Source of the DNA: CAYLLN01 sp033762315
GTDB taxonomy: Bacteria > Planctomycetota > Planctomycetia > Pirellulales > Pirellulaceae
DNA length: 64,000 nucleotides
Direction: 5' to 3'
Assembly (NCBI GenBank): GCA_033762315.1
Contig: JANRLS010000276.1
Span: 62,001 to 126,000 of the forward strand
Below are positions 35,661-43,654 of the stretch, piece after piece (position 1 is the stretch's first letter; each line of letters opens with the position of its first letter). A program made the translations under genes and the position numbers. Below the pieces are notes generated by a model that made no database searches, was not told the DNA's origin, and worked only from the letters and a program-made list of their open reading frames with translations.

Positions 35661-35694
35661 CGACGTTTTTACGCGTCGTGCCCGGCCATCTGCC

Positions 35695-36276
35695 ATGCCA
35701 CTCTCGCTCATCGTCGCCATGACTCGCGGCGGCGTCATCGGCCGCGATGGCGGCCTGCCGTGGCGATTGTCGGCCGATTTGCGGCGGTTCAAGTCGCTGA
35801 CGATGGGGCATCATCTCATCATGGGTCGCAAGACCTTCGCCTCCCTTGGCAAGTTGCTCCCCGGCCGCGTTTCGCTGGTGCTCAAACGCCCCAGTTCGCC
35901 TTACGATTTCGACGCCCTTCCCGGCGGCCGCTGCTTGCCGCACTATATGGGTCAGGGCGTGGACGCCGCAGGCCGCCTCACCGACTGGTTGCCGCTCGCC
36001 TTTCCGCCCACCTTGGACGATGCCTTGCAACTCGCCGCGACCGACGACGAGCCGTTCGTCATCGGTGGCGGCGAAATCTATGCCCTCGCCCTGCCGCGCG
36101 TCGAGCGGCTGTACGTCACCTGGGTCGAGGGGGAAATCGCCGGCGAAACCCGCTTTCCGCCGCTCGACTGGAGCGACTGGCGCGAAACCAGCCGCGAGCC
36201 GCATGTCGCCGACGATCGGAACGAGTACGATTATTCGTTTTGCATTTACCAACGTTTGTCCCCTTCTCCCCGCTAA
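35695..36276 (+). CDS. folA: Dihydrofolate reductase
   Basis: A 193-residue enzyme reducing dihydrofolate to tetrahydrofolate with NADPH. The ATG at 35695 starts the conserved LSLIVAMTRGGVIGRDGGLPWRL, and earlier in-frame codons are not family-like. Next comes LRRFKSLTMGHHLIMGRKTF, the NADPH-binding region, and later FVIGGGEIYALALP. It is about 30 residues longer than the E. coli enzyme because of a loop insert after residue 65 (the PSSPYDFDALPGG and HYMGQGVDAAG region). That insert is unusual but in frame and uninterrupted. No thyA lies in the window. Confidence 0.92.
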   Translation: MPLSLIVAMTRGGVIGRDGGLPWRLSADLRRFKSLTMGHHLIMGRKTFASLGKLLPGRVSLVLKRPSSPYDFDALPGGRCLPHYMGQGVDAAGRLTDWLPLAFPPTLDDALQLAATDDEPFVIGGGEIYALALPRVERLYVTWVEGEIAGETRFPPLDWSDWRETSREPHVADDRNEYDYSFCIYQRLSPSPR

Positions 36277-36321
36277 AACTTGGCGGCGCAAGCCGGCCGC
36301 TAAACCCTTTAGGAATCCAAC

Positions 36322-36720
36322 ATGCCCGCCACGCTCGAACAAGAACTGCTCGACCTCAATCACAAGCTGCTCGTCGCCATTGTCAGCGGCGACTGGAAGA
36401 CCTATGAATCGCTGTGCGATCCCTCGATCACCTGCTTCGAGCCGGAAGCCCGGGGGCAAGTCGTCGCCGGCATGCCGTTTCACAAGTACTATTTCGATCT
36501 TCCCGGTTCGCCGCAAAAACCGGCCAAAAACGTCATCATGGCCCAGCCGCACGTCCGTCTGCTCGGCGACAGCGGCGCCGTGCTGAGCTACGTGCGACTG
36601 ACGCAGTCGCTGGATTCCAGCGGCGCGCCGCAAACGGGCCGCGTCGAGGAAACTCGCGTCTGGCAGAAAATCGGCGGCGCCTGGAAGCACGTGCATTTCC
36701 ATCGGTCGGGAAATGCTTGA
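36322..36720 (+). CDS. SnoaL-like / CaMKII-association-domain protein
   Basis: A 132-residue cytoplasmic protein of the NTF2-like fold, closest in pattern to the CaMKII association domain family: LEQELLDLNHKLLVAIVSGDWKTYESLCDPSITCFEPEA at the start and RVEETRVWQKIGGAWKHVHFHRS at the end. The final HVHFHRS strand is characteristic. In bacteria the family often binds small ligands or acts in steroid or polyketide-like chemistry, but no reaction can be assigned. It follows folA by 45 nt and may be co-transcribed. It converges with epmA (3-nt gap). Confidence 0.88.
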   Translation: MPATLEQELLDLNHKLLVAIVSGDWKTYESLCDPSITCFEPEARGQVVAGMPFHKYYFDLPGSPQKPAKNVIMAQPHVRLLGDSGAVLSYVRLTQSLDSSGAPQTGRVEETRVWQKIGGAWKHVHFHRSGNA

Positions 36721-36723
36721 TCC

Positions 36724-37641
36724 CTACGCCCGTTCCATCGGAAACGCCAGCACCTCCGCGATCGACTTCGCCCCGGTCGCCACCATCACCAGTCGGTCGA
36801 AACCGAGCGCGCACCCGCTGCACGGCGGCAGGCCCTGCTCCATCGCGGCGAGCAAGCGGCTTTCGGCGGGCAACGCAGGCTTGCCGTCGGAAATGCGGGC
36901 GGCGTTGTTCGTCCGGTTTCGCTCGCGCAGGATGGCCGGGTCGAGCAGCTCGTGATAGCCATTGGCCAGCTCGATGCCATCGACATACAGCTCAAACCGC
37001 TCGGCCACCGCCGGCGGGCCGGGCCGCACCTGGGCGAGTGCCGCCTGGCTCGCGGGATAGTCGAACAAAATCGTCGGCCGGCCGCGCCCCAAGTGCGGAT
37101 CGACCTGGCTCGTCAGCAACTCGTCGATCACGAAATCATCGAGCCCGTGCGGATCGACGCCGGCATGGCGGTGGAAGGCGGTAGCGAAGGTCAGCTCGTC
37201 GGGCGGGCCGCGGCCGAGGATTTCCGCCGCGAGTTCCCCCAGCAACCGCCGGCCGGCGGCGTAGTCGTCCCCCACGCGATACCACTCGACGAGCGTGAAC
37301 TCTGGATTATGCAGCCGGCCCACCTCGCCGCCGCGAAACACCTTCGTGATCTGGAAGATCGCGGTCGCTCCCGCCGCCAACAGCCGCTTCATGCCGAATT
37401 CGGGCGAGGTTTGCAACCACAGCGGCTGGCCGCGGGTTGGTTCGCGCGGATCGCGGAAGAGCGTCACGCCAAGCGGATCAAGATGCCGATCGACCACCAC
37501 GTCGTGCGACAGAATCGGCGTTTCGACCTCCAAAAAATCGCGAACGGCGAAGAAATGCCGCATGCGGGCGAGCAATTCCGCGCGGCGGCGGAGCATGTCG
37601 AGCGTGGCTGTCGGCAGGAAGCTGCGATCGGGGGCGTTCAT
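36724..37641 (-). CDS. epmA: EF-P lysine aminoacylase (GenX/PoxA/YjeA family)
   Basis: A 305-residue class II aminoacyl-tRNA-synthetase-like enzyme, short for LysRS because it lacks the anticodon-binding domain. The N-terminal part has RHFFAVRDFLEVETPILSHDVVVDRHLDP, motif 2 is IFQITKVFRGGEVGRLHNPEFTLVEWYR, and motif 3 is GCALGFDRLVMVATG near the C-terminus. EpmA attaches beta-lysine or lysine to elongation factor P, easing translation of polyproline. The neighbouring YXWGXW gene and other proline-rich exported proteins here would benefit from such activity. No efp or epmB gene lies in the window. It is divergent from the ABC gene at 37710. Confidence 0.92.
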   Translation of the reverse strand: MNAPDRSFLPTATLDMLRRRAELLARMRHFFAVRDFLEVETPILSHDVVVDRHLDPLGVTLFRDPREPTRGQPLWLQTSPEFGMKRLLAAGATAIFQITKVFRGGEVGRLHNPEFTLVEWYRVGDDYAAGRRLLGELAAEILGRGPPDELTFATAFHRHAGVDPHGLDDFVIDELLTSQVDPHLGRGRPTILFDYPASQAALAQVRPGPPAVAERFELYVDGIELANGYHELLDPAILRERNRTNNAARISDGKPALPAESRLLAAMEQGLPPCSGCALGFDRLVMVATGAKSIAEVLAFPMERA

Positions 37642-37709
37642 CGGGGCGTGACCACTTCGTGGCAGCGGGGTAGGATCAAAAGGCGACTCGTGCCGACAGG
37701 ATTGCTCGC

Positions 37710-38435
37710 GTGCCGCTGATCCAGCTTACCAGCATCTGCAAAACCTACGACCTGGGAGAGGTGCAGGTCCGCGCGCTGATCGAGGCGAATCTGAGCATCG
37801 AGGCGGGGGAATATGTCGCTCTCATCGGTCCGTCGGGATCGGGCAAATCGACCCTGATGAACACGCTCGGCTGCCTCGACCGCCCGACGAGCGGCAGCTA
37901 TTTGCTCGCGGGGGAAGAGGTGGCTACGATGTCGCGCGACCAGCGGGCCGGCATTCGCAATCGCCGCATCGGCTTCGTGTTTCAGAACTTCAACCTGCTG
38001 GCTCGCACCACCGCGCTCGAGAACGTCGAGCTGCCGCTGCTCTATGCCCGCGGCATCACCGCTCGCCAGCGACATGACCGGGCCAAGGCGAAGCTGGCCC
38101 TGGTGGGCCTCGCCGACCGGCTCGATCACCATCCGAGTCAGCTCTCCGGCGGGCAGCAGCAGCGGGTAGCCATCGCCCGCGCGCTGGTCAACGAGCCGGC
38201 CATCCTGATGGGGGACGAACCGACCGGCAACCTCGATAGCCGCACCAGCCGCGAAGTGATTGGCATGTTCCGCGAGCTGAACGAAACGCAGGGGCTGACC
38301 GTCATTCTCGTGACGCACGACCAGACGGTGGCTCGCCACGCCCGGCGGACCATCGTCCTGCGCGACGGGCGGATCGTGGCCGACACCAGCGACTTCGCCC
38401 AAGCCCAGGCGGCCCTGCAGATGGAAACCGAGTAG
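37710..38435 (+). CDS. ABC transporter ATPase (MacB/LolD type)
   Basis: A 241-residue ATP-binding subunit. Walker A is GPSGSGKST (about residues 42-50), the Q-loop lies at VFQNFNLLA, the signature is LSGGQQQR, Walker B is ILMGDEPTGNLDS, and the switch His is in LVTHD. This pattern places it in the LolD/MacB branch that works with FtsX-like permeases in lipoprotein release or peptide export. The GTG at 37710 is used as start (PLIQLTSICKTYDLG). No permease gene is adjacent: the neighbours are epmA and pdxJ. So the partner must lie elsewhere, and the family assignment rests on sequence pattern only. Confidence 0.9.
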   Translation: MPLIQLTSICKTYDLGEVQVRALIEANLSIEAGEYVALIGPSGSGKSTLMNTLGCLDRPTSGSYLLAGEEVATMSRDQRAGIRNRRIGFVFQNFNLLARTTALENVELPLLYARGITARQRHDRAKAKLALVGLADRLDHHPSQLSGGQQQRVAIARALVNEPAILMGDEPTGNLDSRTSREVIGMFRELNETQGLTVILVTHDQTVARHARRTIVLRDGRIVADTSDFAQAQAALQMETE

Positions 38436-38839
38436 CCGGCGTGCCACGAGGCTCCTTTTGCTAGGGGAAGCTGATCCGCCATTGCGCCGGCTGGCCACTG
38501 CCCGTCAAACCTTATTGCGCCGTCACAACCTTGCGCCCGCTTATTGTGTTGTAAATGTATTGACAGCAATTACTTGCGCTGCTTATTGGCACCCCGATTT
38601 GTTCTCCGCTTACTAGAGTTACTAGGGTTTGCTGGGTCTTACAATAATCCAGCCGCTAACGGGGCTGAGAACTCCCTTCGTCAAAATTCACCAGGTTGCC
38701 AAAGAACGATTCTGTCGCGACAATTTCCGCAACTGCTGTCTATCCACCTGTATAGATGCGCAATCCCGATTGTTTATTCCCTCCCGCCAACAAAAATTCC
38801 TGGCTCCTGGCCCTCCCGACCAGTGTTCGAGGCTTTGGC
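38436..38839. other. Non-coding gap between convergent genes, AT-richer than surroundings
   Basis: A 404-nt gap between the ABC gene (plus) and pdxJ (minus). From about 38515 to 38820 it is clearly AT-richer than the rest of the window. It holds an 8-bp inverted pair, AGCCGGCG (38434-38441) and CGCCGGCT (38485-38492), that could close a long loop after the ABC stop. A direct repeat TTACTAGAG/TTACTAGGG also occurs around 38610. No ORF of quality, tRNA or clear terminator was seen. Confidence 0.4.
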
Positions 38840-39550
38840 TCACTCCACCAGCGCCTTCATCTCGCGGACGGCCCGCTCCAAGCCGACGAGCACGGCCCTT
38901 GCGACGATGCTGTGGCCGATGTTCAGCTCGTGCATCCGGGGAATGCGGGCCACGGGGACGACGTTGTGATAGTTCAGCCCATGCCCCGCATGGAGGGTGA
39001 GGCCCAGATCGCTTATCAGCTTGCCGGCGGTGGTCAGCGCAACAAGCTCTTGCTCCTGAGCCGTGCCGCGGGCGAGGGCATATTGCCCAGTGTGCAGTTC
39101 GACCGCGTCGGCCCCCAATTCCTTCGCCAGGGCGATTTGCTCCGGATCGGGATCGAGAAACAGGCTGACCGCGATGCCCGCCGCTTTGAGCCTTTCGACC
39201 GCGCGTGCTGTGGCGGCCCGATGCGCGAGGACATCCAGTCCACCTTCCGTCGTCACTTCCTCGCGCCGCTCGGGAACGATCGTCGCCTGCTCGGGCCGCG
39301 TTTGGCAGGCGATTCCCACGATCTCCTCGGCCACCGACAGTTCCAAATTCAGCTTGATCGACACCGTCTCGCGCAGCACCCGCACGTCCCGGTCTTGAAT
39401 GTGCCGGCGATCCTCGCGAAGGTGGATCGTAATCGCGTCGGCCCCCGCCAATTCGCACAGCACGGCGGCCGCCACGGGGTCCGGCTCATAGGTTTTGCGG
39501 GCCTGGCGGATCGTGGCCACGTGATCGATGTTGACGCCCAGTTCTGGCAT
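38840..39550 (-). CDS. pdxJ: Pyridoxine 5'-phosphate synthase
   Basis: A 236-residue TIM-barrel enzyme that condenses 1-deoxy-D-xylulose 5-phosphate with 3-amino-2-oxopropyl phosphate to make pyridoxine 5'-phosphate, the last ring-forming step of vitamin B6 synthesis. Clear family motifs: LGVNIDHVATIRQAR at the start, ADAITIHLREDRRHIQDRDV, FLDPDPEQI, and the C-terminal LHAGHGLNYHNVVPVARIP and ELNIGHSIVARAVLVGLERAV. Length and motifs are complete, so the gene is intact. The next minus-strand ORF ends 36 nt upstream of its start, so shared transcription is possible but not required. Confidence 0.95.
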   Translation of the reverse strand: MPELGVNIDHVATIRQARKTYEPDPVAAAVLCELAGADAITIHLREDRRHIQDRDVRVLRETVSIKLNLELSVAEEIVGIACQTRPEQATIVPERREEVTTEGGLDVLAHRAATARAVERLKAAGIAVSLFLDPDPEQIALAKELGADAVELHTGQYALARGTAQEQELVALTTAGKLISDLGLTLHAGHGLNYHNVVPVARIPRMHELNIGHSIVARAVLVGLERAVREMKALVE

Positions 39551-39586
39551 GTGTCGAGCTTGCTGGAGGGGAGGGAATCGCTGGAT

Positions 39587-40792
39587 TTAGCCAGCGATTT
39601 CGGCGACGAATAGCTGCGTGAATTCGCCGCTATTCACGTTGAAATAAAGCCGGCGGCCATCGGCACTGAAAACGGGATGCGGGTGGTTCTTGCGCCACGA
39701 TTTGGCCCCCTGGCTATTGTCAAACCGATGCAGCACCTGGAAATGGTCGCCGCGCGTGTCGCACACAATCACCCCCCACTGATTAGGCGTGGGATCGAGG
39801 TCGCCCAAGTAGCCATCCTGGGCCTGCAGCTTGCCGTCGGGGCTGATCGAAGGATGACACCCGCGGAGGGTCGGCAGGTTCGCGATTTTTTTGTAACTGC
39901 CGTCCGCCGTGTCGAACAGCAGGTTCCCCATTTCGCTAATCCGCTGCGAATCGGGATGCCAGGCCGGATGCCCCCACTTGCCGCGGAAAAATACGAGTCG
40001 CTGCTTGTCGAGATCGTAGGCGAAAATCCCCTGCCGGTGGCTGGCGGCTTTGGATTGGTAGTTGTCTCCCCCCGCGCCGGCGGCAATTTTGAAAAAGACC
40101 TTCCGCCCGTCGGGGCTGATGACGGGGAAGAAAATCGAGATCGGCTTGCCGGAAAATTCCTCGGCGATCCAAGCGGGTTGGAATTTCTCGACCTCTGCGG
40201 CCGTCGCGATTTTGCGTAGCTCCCCCGTTTCGGCATGCACGAACTCCAGGTCGCGATGAACCCTCGGATTCCAGTGGCAGCCATAAATGGGCAACTGCTC
40301 CCCCGTTGGTTCGCCAAAGCCCAGTTGATGGTCCCGAGCCAGAATCCGCTCTTTCCCAGTATCCAGATCAACGACCGCGATCAGCCACTGGCCATCGCGC
40401 ATGTCGTGAAAGGCGACCCGCCGGCCGCCGGAAATCCACTGCTGACAGGCGGCCCGGTGGGCGTCTTCGGTGTGGACGCCACGGGCGACGATCCTTTCCG
40501 CCCCCGTTTGCCGGTCCTGCACCACAATATCGCCCACCTGCCCGTTGGCCGCCGTCGAAACATAGAACAGCACCGACTTGCCGTCCGGGCTTTCCGGGCT
40601 TTTTACGTAGTAGCTATGAATCGAATGCCTGCCCGCCGCACTGCTGACCGGGCGGATTTTGACGTTGGACCGCCAGGGAGCGAGGGGATCGGAGGTTACC
40701 GGCACGTCGGCGGCCCGCAATGCACCTGTGAGCGGGAATGTCCCTAAAATCACCAGTGCTTGGCGGCGCGAGAGATGAAGAACTGATTGCAT
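39587..40792 (-). CDS. Exported PD40/TolB-like beta-propeller protein
   Basis: A 401-residue protein. The ATG at 40792 starts an RR-containing signal (LHLSRRQALVILGTFPLTGA); an ATG at 40873 would add 27 residues before it. The body has repeating SPDGK/SPDGR turns (ESPDGKSVLFYVS, VISPDGRKVFFKIA, SISPDGKLQAQDG, FSADGRRLYFNVNSGE) typical of PD40 propellers, and CHWNPRVHRDLEF. Related planctomycete proteins are sometimes annotated as oligogalacturonide-lyase-like. The His-rich parts (GCHWNP, RKNHPHP) could bind a metal as in those lyases. Catalysis is not proven; a binding propeller is equally possible. Confidence 0.8.
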   Translation of the reverse strand: MQSVLHLSRRQALVILGTFPLTGALRAADVPVTSDPLAPWRSNVKIRPVSSAAGRHSIHSYYVKSPESPDGKSVLFYVSTAANGQVGDIVVQDRQTGAERIVARGVHTEDAHRAACQQWISGGRRVAFHDMRDGQWLIAVVDLDTGKERILARDHQLGFGEPTGEQLPIYGCHWNPRVHRDLEFVHAETGELRKIATAAEVEKFQPAWIAEEFSGKPISIFFPVISPDGRKVFFKIAAGAGGDNYQSKAASHRQGIFAYDLDKQRLVFFRGKWGHPAWHPDSQRISEMGNLLFDTADGSYKKIANLPTLRGCHPSISPDGKLQAQDGYLGDLDPTPNQWGVIVCDTRGDHFQVLHRFDNSQGAKSWRKNHPHPVFSADGRRLYFNVNSGEFTQLFVAEIAG

Positions 40793-40864
40793 GGAGGCTA
40801 AACTGCTGGGGATCGCTGCGTATGGGAAAGTAGGATCGGGTCCCGAAATTCCAAACAGTGGATT

Positions 40865-41761
40865 ATGTCCCAACCAGAGTCACTTTCGCAAACGGAACAG
40901 GCCAGGAGTGACCATTGGCCCATGAATCGACTCGCAGTAATTGTTGGGGCTCTCGCTTTCTGCTTCGCCATGTTTAATTTTCTTTTGGTCCCGTTTTGGA
41001 GTGAGACTCCGACAAAATTCAGAGCGTTTCCGAAAGCAATCGCTTTTGGAGTCATACCAGCCGAGATCGCTTTGCTGGCAATTTGGCAGGTTTTCGGTAG
41101 CCAGTCGTTCCCGCGCCGCTGTTTACTTCAATTGGGAGCCCTGCTGCTACTTGGGGCTAGCTGGTACGCCGGGTATTGGTTGACCTATGGAACCGACGGA
41201 TTCCCTGTTGACTCGATGGAGTTCATTCGTCTGCTTAGTGGGGCCGCAATGCCTGTTAGTCTGGCAACGCAGGTGCCGCTGTGGCCACTGCGAACGCACC
41301 TGGGATGGCGAATCGAAGGCAAGTGTAGTGTTGCCTCATCCGAAGGCAGGTCGCTGTCAATCGGCGATATTCTGGGTGGAACCGTCATCACGGCTATCGC
41401 GATATCCACGATTCGTTTTTCGGCAACAGATTCTTCGCCAGTCGATTGGCCTCGTTGGGGCATGGGTTTGGCAAGTGTTGCGGGAATCAGTTTACTGTCA
41501 ACGCCCGTGGGGTTGATTCTTCTTCTGCGTCCACGGCTGGACAGCATGGCGGGAGCATTACTGTCGTTCGTGTACGCCGGCGTCGCAGGTTGCGCGACGA
41601 TTCTGGTAATGGTTGTTCAGAACGAGGGTCGGCCAGTCGGGTCGGAGGCCGTCATCGTGACAATGCTCGTGATCTTTAGCTACACCGCGATCTTGGTGGC
41701 AACATTGCTTCTCTTTCGTGCCTACGGTTATCGGCTGCGGTGGGCGGCGCGCGAGCGATAG
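40865..41761 (+). CDS. Polytopic membrane protein of unknown function
   Basis: A 298-residue integral membrane protein with about eight hydrophobic segments, for example at 23-45 (RLAVIVGALAFCFAMFNFLLVPF), 60-78, 88-106, 125-145, 168-186, 200-222, 230-252 and 265-288. It has no signal peptide and a polar 20-residue N-terminus. No family motif was recognised. Its base composition and codon use are less GC-rich than the neighbours (many AAT, TTT, GTT codons), a possible sign of recent acquisition. It is divergent from the PD40 gene and convergent with the amidohydrolase gene. Confidence 0.75.
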   Translation: MSQPESLSQTEQARSDHWPMNRLAVIVGALAFCFAMFNFLLVPFWSETPTKFRAFPKAIAFGVIPAEIALLAIWQVFGSQSFPRRCLLQLGALLLLGASWYAGYWLTYGTDGFPVDSMEFIRLLSGAAMPVSLATQVPLWPLRTHLGWRIEGKCSVASSEGRSLSIGDILGGTVITAIAISTIRFSATDSSPVDWPRWGMGLASVAGISLLSTPVGLILLLRPRLDSMAGALLSFVYAGVAGCATILVMVVQNEGRPVGSEAVIVTMLVIFSYTAILVATLLLFRAYGYRLRWAARER

Positions 41762-41846
41762 CCAAGTCGGCCTTTTATCGCTGCACTAGCGATTGAATCG
41801 GCGATTACGTAAGTCCAGCTAACCGAATCAATGCGGTGCCAGTCAA

Positions 41847-43436
41847 CTATGGATTCGGCAGGCGGGACGCCTGCCCCACGGCATTTGGCCCCACGACGTT
41901 GTGCCGCAACGCGCGGCCGGCGAGCTCGTCGGTCGGTTTTTCGTTTTCGACTGCGATCTGGCCGTTGACCAAAACGAGCCTGACGCCGCTGGCCCATTGC
42001 AGGGGCTTCTCGAACGTGGCGTTATCGCGATAAGTGGCCGGATCGAACACGACCACGTCGGCGAAGTAGCCCGGCTTCAGGTAGCCGCGCTCGGGCAGGC
42101 TCAAAATGTCGGCGGGCAGGCCGCTGGCGCTGCGAATTGCCTGCCCCAGCGGGATGAACTTCCCCTCGATGGCATAGCGGCCGATTTTTCGCGGAAAGGT
42201 GCCGAACGACCGCGGATGGGGCTGCGTGGGGGCGGTAAGCGACATCGCGCTCCCGTCGCTGGCGGTCGCCACCCAGGGCTCGCGCATGAAGAGCCGCACC
42301 TCGTCCTCGTTCATGCCGAAATTGACAATCGAGCAGCCGCCGCGCTCCATGATCGAGAGGACGACCGCGAGCGGGCTTTGGCCGGTTTCCTGAGCAATTT
42401 TGGCGAGGCTTTTCCCTTGCCAAGCCCGCTGGTCGGCGAAGCTGGCGACGACCACCGCCGCGCCGCCGTCTTTGTCGGCCAGCGAGCGTTCGATGCGGGC
42501 CCGCACCTTCGGCCCCTGCTCGGGATCGTCGAGGGCCGCCTTGAGCTTGGGCCACGAGCGGAGTTCATCGGGAATGAGCGTGGCCGCCAGCGACGTGCTG
42601 CTGGCGATATAGGGATATTGATCGGCGGTCACCCGCTGGCCGGCGGCGCGGGCCTCGTTCAGCTTGGCGATGCCATCGCGGGCGAGCCCCCAGTTGGGCC
42701 GGCCTGTCACTTTGATGTGCGACACATGTACCGGCAGCTTGGCTTTACGCCCGATGGCCAGGATTTCGTCGAACGATTCGAGCAGTTGGTTCCCCTCGTT
42801 GCGAACGTGCGAGGCATAGATGCCACCGTGCTGGCCAATTACTTCGGCCAGGGAAACGAGCTCGTCGGTTTGCGAAAACGACCCGGGCGTATAGATCAGC
42901 CCCGTCGCCATGCCCCAGGCGCCGTCCTGCATGCCGGCGGCGGCTAAATCCCGCATTTTGTCGAGCTCGTCCGGCGTCGGCGGGCGATTGGCGTCGTCCA
43001 TCACCTTTTGCCGCAGGCTGCCGTGCGGCACCAAATGCAGCACGTTCGTGCCGGCCCCCTGCTCTTCGATTTTCGCGAGATATGCCGCGACATCGACCGG
43101 CCCAAAGCCGCAATTGCCAGTGACGATGCTGGTCACTCCTTGCAGCAGGTAGTTGGCGTTCTGCTTGGTTTCGGCCTGGGTGATGGGCGTATCGCTGTGG
43201 GTATGCAGGTCGATAAAGCCAGGGGCGACGATCAGCCCTTTGACCTCGATGATGTCCGGCGTGCCAGCCAGCTCGAATTTGCCTATCGCGACGATCCGGT
43301 CCCCCTTGATCGCCACGTCGCCGACGACTCCCTCCCCGGTGCCGCCGTCGTAGATCGTGCCGCCGCGCAGCACGATGTCGGCCTCGATCGGGGCCGCCGC
43401 CAAGAGAGTCAGCGCGAGCCAGGAAAGTGCGGGCAT
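41847..43436 (-). CDS. N-acyl-D-amino-acid deacylase-like amidohydrolase
   Basis: A 529-residue metal-dependent hydrolase of the D-aminoacylase group, which removes acyl groups from N-acyl-D-amino acids, useful for recycling peptidoglycan or D-peptides. Key motifs: PGFIDLHTHSD (metal-binding HxH), VTSIVTGNCGFGP (family hallmark), GIYASHVRNEGNQLLE, VHVSHIKVTG, and MTLTAP-like SDGSAMSLTAPTQPHPRS near the C-terminus. The ATG at 43436 gives a signal-like start (PALSWLALTLLAAAP). The last residues, GQASRLPNP, are encoded by a dispersed palindromic repeat that has run into the 3' end and supplies the tail. Confidence 0.9.
   Translation of the reverse strand: MPALSWLALTLLAAAPIEADIVLRGGTIYDGGTGEGVVGDVAIKGDRIVAIGKFELAGTPDIIEVKGLIVAPGFIDLHTHSDTPITQAETKQNANYLLQGVTSIVTGNCGFGPVDVAAYLAKIEEQGAGTNVLHLVPHGSLRQKVMDDANRPPTPDELDKMRDLAAAGMQDGAWGMATGLIYTPGSFSQTDELVSLAEVIGQHGGIYASHVRNEGNQLLESFDEILAIGRKAKLPVHVSHIKVTGRPNWGLARDGIAKLNEARAAGQRVTADQYPYIASSTSLAATLIPDELRSWPKLKAALDDPEQGPKVRARIERSLADKDGGAAVVVASFADQRAWQGKSLAKIAQETGQSPLAVVLSIMERGGCSIVNFGMNEDEVRLFMREPWVATASDGSAMSLTAPTQPHPRSFGTFPRKIGRYAIEGKFIPLGQAIRSASGLPADILSLPERGYLKPGYFADVVVFDPATYRDNATFEKPLQWASGVRLVLVNGQIAVENEKPTDELAGRALRHNVVGPNAVGQASRLPNP
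41855..41880 (-). repeat. Short dispersed palindromic repeat, copy 1 (inside the amidohydrolase 3' end)
   Basis: A perfect 7-bp hairpin, GGCAGGC-GGGAC-GCCTGCC (41857-41875), followed by CCCCAC. Its reverse complement matches 49301-49322 with one difference in the 19-nt core. In the amidohydrolase frame it encodes GQASRLP. Its position at gene ends suggests an inserted dispersed element. Confidence 0.6.
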
Positions 43437-43519
43437 GATGTTATCCAAATGGGTGCGGCGAGCGACTCCACTTTCTTATAGCCGCTGGACGGGGAGCTTT
43501 CAAAGAAATGGGAGTGTGC

Positions 43520-43613
43520 AAAGTAGGTCGCCCAGTCCCTTGGGCGACGTGCCTGCCAAATGGACGATGCAATTCGCGAAGCAATCCCGCCACGGGCCTG
43601 GCGGGACTACTTT
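43520..43613. repeat. REPIN-like inverted pair of GTAG-headed hairpins
   Basis: Two hairpins in opposite orientation with matching outer ends. Left: AAAGTAG then GTCGCCCA-GTCCCT-TGGGCGAC (43527-43548). Right: TCCCGCCA-CGGGCC-TGGCGGGA (43585-43606) then CTACTTT. Each has an 8-bp perfect stem and 6-nt loop, and the outer AAAGTAG/CTACTTT are exact inverted copies; 36 nt separate them. This is the layout of a REPIN (two REP elements with GTAG heads). It lies 41 nt before the sulfatase start at 43655. No REP-associated transposase is in the window. Confidence 0.65.
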
Positions 43614-43654
43614 GGCGGCTTGCCTGGCGCATGGCGGCTAGGCAGAATGTCGGC

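Noticed and set aside
34273..36702. Minus-strand ORF of 809 codons
   Set aside because: It runs across the YXWGXW tail, the terminator, folA and the SnoaL-like gene on the opposite strand. Composition is shadow-like (Gly/Arg/Ser-rich) with no domain.
38434..38492. Intrinsic terminator after the ABC gene
   Set aside because: The 8-bp inverted pair is separated by 43 nt and has no T-run, so a terminator is not supported.
38560..38588. Promoter at TTGACA in the gap after the ABC gene
   Set aside because: The -35 is perfect, but the hexamer 17 nt downstream (TTATTG) is a poor -10 and no gene on that strand follows.
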